Source: Bradyrhizobium elkanii USDA 76
Lineage (GTDB): Bacteria > Pseudomonadota > Alphaproteobacteria > Rhizobiales > Xanthobacteraceae
Assembly: GCF_023278185.1 (NCBI RefSeq)
Contig: NZ_CP066356.1
Coordinates: 372,001-436,000 of the forward strand
DNA: 64,000 bases
Reading direction: 5' to 3'
Shown here: in pieces, positions 58,154 through 64,000 of the stretch
Layout of the letters: each line of letters starts with the position of its first letter
How positions within the stretch are numbered: position 1 is the stretch's first letter
Program-made: the position numbers and the translations under genes
The notes under the pieces: generated by a model
What the model saw: the letters and a program-made list of their open reading frames with translations, nothing else
Databases searched by the model: none
What the model was told of the DNA's origin: nothing

Positions 58154-58351
58154 GGTCAGGTTCCCATCCAACGCGCCAGCCGCGGCATGGGTCCTAACAG
58201 GGCATGCAAGGAACCAAATGCAGATCGATGCTCTTGAACTCTTGCCCGTCTCGACCTGATCCCAAGGCTCAATTCCGAGGCTTCATCCCGAGGCTTCGCG
58301 CGCCAACCGGGATGCACGGCGGGCGATAGTTGTTCTCAGGGAGAGGTGTCG

Positions 58352-59428
58352 ATGACGGAGCCGGACGTTCGCAAGGGGATGCCGCCGGTCAAGCTTTCGC
58401 GCGATGAATTCGAGCGGCGCTACCGGAAGCGATTTGCCGATCCGGTCTTTCAATCCATGCAGACGGAGCTCGCGACGATCATCGCCGGCGCCTGGGACGC
58501 CTATCGTCATTCGCGCAAGGCGCCGGTTACCCGCAAGGCCGGCCCCGGCTTTGCCGATCCCGACTATGATCTCGCGGTCGATTGGCTGTCCGCGCGCGAT
58601 GCCATCGATGAAGCGCAGCGCAGGCACGACGATCCAAACGAGGCGCCGCATATCCTGCTGATCAACGGCTCCTCGCGCAGCGAACATACGTGTCCCGGCG
58701 AGATGTCGAAAAGCTGGCGCTTGGTCGAGATCGCGGAGGCCGCCTTTCGCGAGATGGGCCTCGCGGTCGATGTGCTCGATCTGTCGCGGCTGACGTCCGA
58801 GTTCGGCAGGGAGATTCACCCCTGCAAGTCCTGCGTCTCCACCTCGATGGCGCTCTGCCACTGGCCGTGCAGCTGCTATCCGAACTACTCGCTCGGGCAA
58901 ACCGACGACTGGATGAACGAGATCTATCCGCTGTGGGTGCGCGCGCACGGCATCATGATCATCTCGCCGGTCAACTGGTACCAGACGCCGACCGGGCTCA
59001 AGGCGATGATCGATCGCCTGGTCTGCGCCGATGGCGGCAATCCCGATCCGACCTCAACCCACGGCAAGACCGCGAGCGAAGCCAAGGCGCTCGAACTCAA
59101 GGGCTGGCCATACCCCAAGCATTTGCGCGGCCGGCATTTCGGCATCGTGGTCCACGGCGACAGCGTCGGTGCGGAAACCTGCCGTCGCTTTCTTGCGGAC
59201 TGGCTCACCGACATGGAGTTGATCTCGGCCGGCGGCAGGGCCGAGATCGATGGCTATGTCGGCTACATGAAGCCCTATGCGATGTCGCATCGCGATCTCG
59301 ACGACGACAGGGCCTTCCAGGAACAGGTGCGCAATGTCGCGCTGGCGCTCGGCGCCGCCGTCGACCTCGCGCGCACCGGGCATCTGGAAGATCCCGGCAA
59401 GGGGCTCGAGGACCCGCGGCCGAAGTAG
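58352..59428 (+). CDS. flavodoxin-fold NAD(P)H-dependent FMN reductase-like protein
   Basis: This 358-residue protein has an N-terminal extension of about 90 residues, then an FMN reductase-like core (HILLINGSSRSEHTCPGEMS, IISPVNWYQTPTGLKAMIDRLVCADGG, HFGIVVHGDSVG). A Cys-rich insert HPCKSCVSTSMALCHWPCSC is unusual and might bind metal or a disulfide partner. ATG 58352 lies behind GGGAGAGG; GTG 58346 is an alternative. Substrate unknown. Confidence 0.82.
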   Translation: MTEPDVRKGMPPVKLSRDEFERRYRKRFADPVFQSMQTELATIIAGAWDAYRHSRKAPVTRKAGPGFADPDYDLAVDWLSARDAIDEAQRRHDDPNEAPHILLINGSSRSEHTCPGEMSKSWRLVEIAEAAFREMGLAVDVLDLSRLTSEFGREIHPCKSCVSTSMALCHWPCSCYPNYSLGQTDDWMNEIYPLWVRAHGIMIISPVNWYQTPTGLKAMIDRLVCADGGNPDPTSTHGKTASEAKALELKGWPYPKHLRGRHFGIVVHGDSVGAETCRRFLADWLTDMELISAGGRAEIDGYVGYMKPYAMSHRDLDDDRAFQEQVRNVALALGAAVDLARTGHLEDPGKGLEDPRPK

Positions 59429-59496
59429 GGTGGAATCCGAGTTCCCAAAGGAACGAAGCGCCCCGGCTGCCCGTTAGGCCGCGGGAGGAAGTCACA

Positions 59497-59727
59497 ATGC
59501 GCTATATTTCGATTGCAGCTCTTGTTGCGGCTGCCGTGATGAGCAGCGGTGCCGCGTTGGCGCAGCATTCCGGTACGCCATCGGAACAGAACGCATGTTC
59601 GCGCGATGTCCAGCGTTTCTGCCGCAAGGACCTCGGCAATGACGGCGCCGTGCAGAACTGCCTGCAGATGAAGCGGGCCAGCCTGAGCACAAGCTGCAAG
59701 AAGGTTTTCGAAAGCCACGGCATGTAA
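59497..59727 (+). CDS. small secreted cysteine-rich protein
   Basis: This 76-residue protein has a clear signal peptide (MRYISIAALVAAAVMSSGAA, cleavage near ALAQ). The mature 50-residue part has four Cys (ACSRDVQRFCRKDLGNDG, NCLQMKRASLSTSCKKVF) in a C-x6-C-x12-C-x11-C array, resembling one unit of the Cys-rich GLG1-type repeat. A GGGAGGAAG ribosome site is upstream. Function unknown. Confidence 0.8.
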   Translation: MRYISIAALVAAAVMSSGAALAQHSGTPSEQNACSRDVQRFCRKDLGNDGAVQNCLQMKRASLSTSCKKVFESHGM

Positions 59728-59927
59728 CGGTCAACGCGCACGCGACGGTGACGGAGCGGGGTGTTCGAACCTGCGAGCTGGCGGTGCGGCAGCGACGAGG
59801 CGTCTGCGCGCGGTACTGACGCCCTGGGTGCGATCGGCACCCGGCGGAAAGAAGAGCAAAGCTGGGGCAAATCATGTCGCGAGAACGTCGCGGTGTGACT
59901 CACAGACAGCGCCACACATTCAGTGTC

Positions 59928-59947
59928 GTCCTGGCGAAAGCCAGGAC
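59928..59947. repeat. GAAA-loop hairpin repeat unit, GTCCTGGC stem
   Basis: GTCCTGGC-GAAA-GCCAGGAC. Compared with the units at 29250 and 29478, two stem positions changed on both sides, keeping the pairing. Confidence 0.7.
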
Positions 59948-60022
59948 CCATTACCCCAAATGAGAGTTATTGCGCGACGCTGGGGCCACGATCCCATTCA
60001 CGATCAAGTTCGGTGGTTATGG

Positions 60023-60042
60023 GTCCTGGCTTTCGCCAGGAC
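60023..60042. repeat. GAAA-loop hairpin repeat unit, inverted copy
   Basis: GTCCTGGC-TTTC-GCCAGGAC, in inverted orientation to the unit at 59928. Confidence 0.7.
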
Positions 60043-60162
60043 GACGACAATATTTGCGGCAGCGGCGCAACAGACCGCAATTGCGCACCAGGCCGGGACG
60101 ACACTGTGAGCTGCTTGAAATGTTTATCGCAAACGACCGGCGGCGCGTAGGTGCCGCCCTTG

Positions 60163-61653
60163 CTACTTCACCGCCGAGAAGCGGGTGTCGAACGAGTTGG
60201 TCTGTACCACAGGCGCGGAGCCGGCGAGTTGGGTCGACGACGTCGGGGCCGGCGCGGCTGCGGCGGTGGTAACCTGCGGCTTCGGCGCGGGCTTGGCGGC
60301 CTGCTTCGGCTCAGCCTTGGGGGCGACGCGAACCACCGATTGCGGCTTGGCCTCGGCGACCTTCGGCTTGGCCGGTGCGGCAGCGGCCGGAGCCGGCGCG
60401 GTCGTCTTGCTGGCGTCGGCGGTGCCGCCGATGCCAACCTTGCGCGCAAAGCTGGAGAAGAAGCCTTCGGATTTGTCAGAGGTGGATTTGTCAGCGGCGG
60501 ATTTGTCTGACGCGTTCGCCGAGGCAACGCGGGTGCCGGCCGACGATGCGGTCGACGACGTCGTCGCCACGACCGGCTCTTCCTGCTGGACCGCGAGATT
60601 GGGCTTCGGCGGATTGACCGTGCCGGGGATCGTGCCGGGCGCGCGTGCCAGCGACATCGACGCCAGCGCCTGGCTGTCGCCGCCTTCGGAGAGGCCGGTG
60701 TTTCCTTCCGGAATCTTCGAGGCGAAGATCGCGTTCATGCCGCCGTCGATGCCGGTGTTGAGGCGCGCAACGGGCGTCCCCTTGGACACCAGCTTGGCGG
60801 TCTCGGCGGCGTCGCGCTGTTCCTTCTCGTGCACAGCGCTCGCGATCTCCTCGGGGATCACATAGGCCGGGCACTTCGCAGAGGCGTCGAACACCGGATC
60901 GCGTGTCGCGCCCGGCGCCTTCACCGCGTCGAACACGTACTTCTTCTCGCAGAAGTCGACCTTCGGCTCCTGCTTCGTCACCTCGAAATGATCGTAGCCT
61001 TCCTTGATCATCTTCCAGAACGGCATGTTCGGATTGTTGCGGTGCTTGGCCATGTTCACCGGCGTCATCCGGAACGGATAGGCCTGCAGCTGGAACGCCT
61101 TCTGGCCGCCGAAGAAGGATTCGCGGCCGAGCGAATAGATTTCCGCGATCTGCTCGTCGGTCATCGCGTAGCAGCCGCGCGAGGAGCAATCGCCATGCAC
61201 CATCAGCTGCGAGCCGGTGCGGCCGAGCGCCTTGTCGAAGGCGTTGGGATAGCCGGTGTTGAACGACAGGTAATAGGCTGATTGCGGGTTCATCTGGCTC
61301 GGGTTGATCGAGTAGAACCCTTCGGGTGCCTGGCGGTCGCCCTCGCGGACCTTCGGACCGAGATCGCCCGACCAGCGGCAGATCGGATAGGTCTTGAGCA
61401 GCGCGAACTGGCCGGAGCGGTTTTGCTTCCAGACCTCGAGCTCGGCCTCCTGCTTGAACAGCCGCACCAGGATCGGCGACTGCATGTCCATGTCCTTTTC
61501 GGTCATGGCAGCGACGAGCTTTGGCGGGACCGGCTGGTTGGCCTTGGCGTTCTGCGCGAGCGAGATCTGGTCGCTGTCACAACCGGCGAGCATGACGCCT
61601 GCGGCGAGGACCGCCGAGGTCAGAAGCGCGCGTACGAGCGTGCGATGAGTCAA
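60163..61653 (-). CDS. L,D-transpeptidase (YafK-like), predicted lipoprotein
   Basis: This protein has a lipoprotein signal (VRALLTSAVLAAGVMLAGC), a YkuD/YafK catalytic domain with HGDCSSRGCYAMTDEQI (His and Cys) at about residues 175-195, and a 200-residue low-complexity tail rich in Ala, Pro, Lys and Ser. L,D-transpeptidases crosslink peptidoglycan or attach proteins to it. I favour TTG 61653, which has GGAG seven bases upstream and puts the lipobox Cys near residue 25; ATG 61719 gives 518 residues. Confidence 0.88.
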   Translation of the reverse strand: MTHRTLVRALLTSAVLAAGVMLAGCDSDQISLAQNAKANQPVPPKLVAAMTEKDMDMQSPILVRLFKQEAELEVWKQNRSGQFALLKTYPICRWSGDLGPKVREGDRQAPEGFYSINPSQMNPQSAYYLSFNTGYPNAFDKALGRTGSQLMVHGDCSSRGCYAMTDEQIAEIYSLGRESFFGGQKAFQLQAYPFRMTPVNMAKHRNNPNMPFWKMIKEGYDHFEVTKQEPKVDFCEKKYVFDAVKAPGATRDPVFDASAKCPAYVIPEEIASAVHEKEQRDAAETAKLVSKGTPVARLNTGIDGGMNAIFASKIPEGNTGLSEGGDSQALASMSLARAPGTIPGTVNPPKPNLAVQQEEPVVATTSSTASSAGTRVASANASDKSAADKSTSDKSEGFFSSFARKVGIGGTADASKTTAPAPAAAAPAKPKVAEAKPQSVVRVAPKAEPKQAAKPAPKPQVTTAAAAPAPTSSTQLAGSAPVVQTNSFDTRFSAVK

Positions 61654-61882
61654 GTCCGAGCTCCACACCCACCGGGCGATTTTCGCGACCCCAACACGGC
61701 GAATATGCCCTGAAGCCATTGTCTAAAATATTAGCCTTCGACGACCCCTGCTCGCAACCTGAACCGGGGCGGACAGCCCTCACGGTAGCAGGCATGGTTC
61801 AAGGAATGTTAAAGACCCGGCTCGGGGCCCAATTACGGCAAAATTGGTCGATTTGGACGAAAAATCGGGCCGTTTGGGCGCG

Positions 61883-62845
61883 TCAGCCGAGCTTGCGGCC
61901 GATATCGAGAAACTTCTGGCGCCGCTGTTTGCGAATCGCGTCCGGATCAAGATTTCGTAGGTCGTTGAGCGCCTGGGCGATGGCGTCGCCCGTGGTCGCG
62001 ATCATCGCGGCGGGGTCGCGATGGGCGCCGCCCGAGGGCTCCTTCAGGATCTGGTCGATCACGCCGAAGCGCAGCATGTCCTGGGCGGTGATCTTCATGC
62101 TGTTGGCGGCTTCCTGCGCCTTGGTGCCGTCGCGCCACAGGATCGAGGATGCCGCCTCCGGCGAGATCACGCTGTAGATCGCGTGCTCCATCATCAGGAC
62201 GCGGTTCGCCGTAGTGATCGCGATGGCACCGCCCGACATGCCTTCGCCGGTGACGATCGCGACATTGGGCACGCCGAGCGACAGGCAGGCGTCGGTCGAG
62301 CGGGCGATCGCCTCGGCCTGGCCGCGCTCTTCGGCGCCGATGCCGGGATAGGCGCCGGCGGAATCGACGATCGACAGCACAGGGATGCCGAACCGGTCGG
62401 CCATTTCCATCAGGCGCACCGCCTTGCGGTAGCCTTCGGGGCGCGCCATGCCGAAATTGTGCTTGATGCGGCTCTCGGTGGTGGCGCCCTTTTCCTGGCC
62501 GACCACGCAGATGCTCTCGCCGCGGAAGCGGCCGAAGCCGCCGACCAGGGCCTCGTCGTCGGCGAATTTGCGGTCGCCCGCCATCGGCGTGAATTCGGTG
62601 ATCAGGCCGCCGATGAAATCGGTGAAGTGCGGCCGCTGCGGATGCCGCGCCACCAGCGTCTTCTGCCACGGCGTCAGATTGGAATAGAGCTCGGTGAGCG
62701 CCTGCGCCGCCTTGTCCTCGATCCGCGCGACCTCGTCGCCGATGTCGCTGCCGCTCGCGGCAAGCGCACGCAACTCGTCGATCTTGGATTCAAGCTCGGC
62801 GACGGGTTTTTCGAAGTCGAGATAGCTGCGCATCGGGTCGGGCAT
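61883..62845 (-). CDS. accA: acetyl-CoA carboxylase carboxyltransferase subunit alpha
   Basis: This 320-residue enzyme with AccD transfers carboxyl from biotin to acetyl-CoA, committing carbon to fatty acids. Features are MRSYLDFEKPVAELESKIDE, GDRKFADDEALVGGFGRFRG, PVLSIVDSAGAYPGIGAEERG and EGMSGGAIAITTANRVLM. ATG 62845 gives the usual start. accD is not in the window. xerD lies upstream on the same strand. Confidence 0.96.
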   Translation of the reverse strand: MPDPMRSYLDFEKPVAELESKIDELRALAASGSDIGDEVARIEDKAAQALTELYSNLTPWQKTLVARHPQRPHFTDFIGGLITEFTPMAGDRKFADDEALVGGFGRFRGESICVVGQEKGATTESRIKHNFGMARPEGYRKAVRLMEMADRFGIPVLSIVDSAGAYPGIGAEERGQAEAIARSTDACLSLGVPNVAIVTGEGMSGGAIAITTANRVLMMEHAIYSVISPEAASSILWRDGTKAQEAANSMKITAQDMLRFGVIDQILKEPSGGAHRDPAAMIATTGDAIAQALNDLRNLDPDAIRKQRRQKFLDIGRKLG

Positions 62846-63017
62846 CAACTCAATATAGGGAGGAACGGTGCGAGGGGCGAAGCGGTTTCGGCGTCGGAAA
62901 GAGAAGCTTTGTAACTTCAAACGGTTAACGCGCATCCGGGTGGAATGCACGCTTCGGGATCGCAAGCAGGTGACGCTCTTTCTGCGGAGACGAAGCGGAA
63001 GTCAAGGCGGATTGCTC

Positions 63018-63104
63018 GTAGCCCGGATGGAGCGAAGCGCAATCCGGGAAGCTATATCGGCGGAAATACCAATCCCGGATTGCGCTGCGCTTCATCCGGG
63101 CTAC
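63018..63104. repeat. GTAGCCCGGATG inverted-repeat element
   Basis: Thirty-two-base arms with two mismatches face each other across a 23-base spacer between accA and xerD. Its build matches the element at 9264-9347, with different arm sequence. Confidence 0.8.
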
Positions 63105-63110
63105 GGACCG

Positions 63111-64000
<890 letters not shown>

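Larger units (their letters stand above)
59728..60162. other. intergenic region with two hairpin repeats
   Basis: I see no gene in this 435-base region. Two GTCCTGGC-GAAA-GCCAGGAC units (59928-59947 and 60023-60042) face each other and their flanks (GTCGTC outward, CCCAT inward) are also inverted. Confidence 0.6.

Overview
The window reads as chromosomal DNA of a high-GC alphaproteobacterium, most likely Bradyrhizobium or a close relative in the Nitrobacteraceae. The inference rests on gene content and order (phaR next to phaA-phaB, lysC-ptsP-prfA, ubiG beside lysC, prsA-type isomerase divergent from secA), on dense coding with many 1-4 bp stop/start overlaps, and on many palindromic intergenic repeats of a type I associate with Bradyrhizobium. 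No rRNA, tRNA, CRISPR array or prophage was recognised.

Layout. 1-5027: end of an EAL-domain gene, then two divergent acetamidase/formamidase paralogues, one with a twin-arginine signal and one fused behind an AraC-type regulator. 5104-8209: polyhydroxybutyrate genes phaR, phaA, phaB. 8395-11491: a YddG-like exporter, a DUF985 cupin, gloB, a methyltransferase. 11711-14407: DUF4167 protein, a candidate structured RNA, prmC, a HIT protein. 14725-19634: a Liv-type ABC transporter operon whose permease and ATPase are fused (LivM-LivG). 19880-27579: an RpoA-CTD-like protein, a MarR regulator, prfA, ptsP, lysC, a PH-domain protein, ubiG. 27613-29118: an IS4-like insertion sequence with 10-bp target duplications. 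29595-35244: two EamA transporters, an operon of comF, grxC, a nitrilase-family hydrolase and a DUF1178 gene, an NDUFAF5-like protein and mutT. 35419-42686: a TadG-like protein, argJ, a parvulin isomerase, secA. 42954-46430: a TetR regulator with a perfect 22-bp palindrome and an EmrAB-type efflux pair, probably acquired. 46576-56694: a glyoxalase-fold protein, a MarR regulator, two AmiC-like receptors, an amidase-signature amidase and a five-gene Liv-type ABC transporter. 56701-64000: two small membrane proteins, a PAP2 phosphatase, a flavodoxin-fold reductase, a Cys-rich secreted peptide, an L,D-transpeptidase, accA, and the 3' part of xerD.

How genes may work together. The strongest theme is amide use. 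The 47-57 kb block looks like a complete amide sensing, uptake and hydrolysis locus, and the 0.8-5 kb locus adds an exported and a regulator-fused formamidase. A second Liv-type transporter at 14.7-19.6 kb has no catabolic enzyme beside it. The least ordinary items are the AraC-formamidase fusion, the fused LivM-LivG, the tandem signal-less AmiC-like receptors with no AmiR in view, an IS that landed exactly in the tip of a GAAA-tetraloop repeat, and a candidate 6S-like RNA next to prmC.
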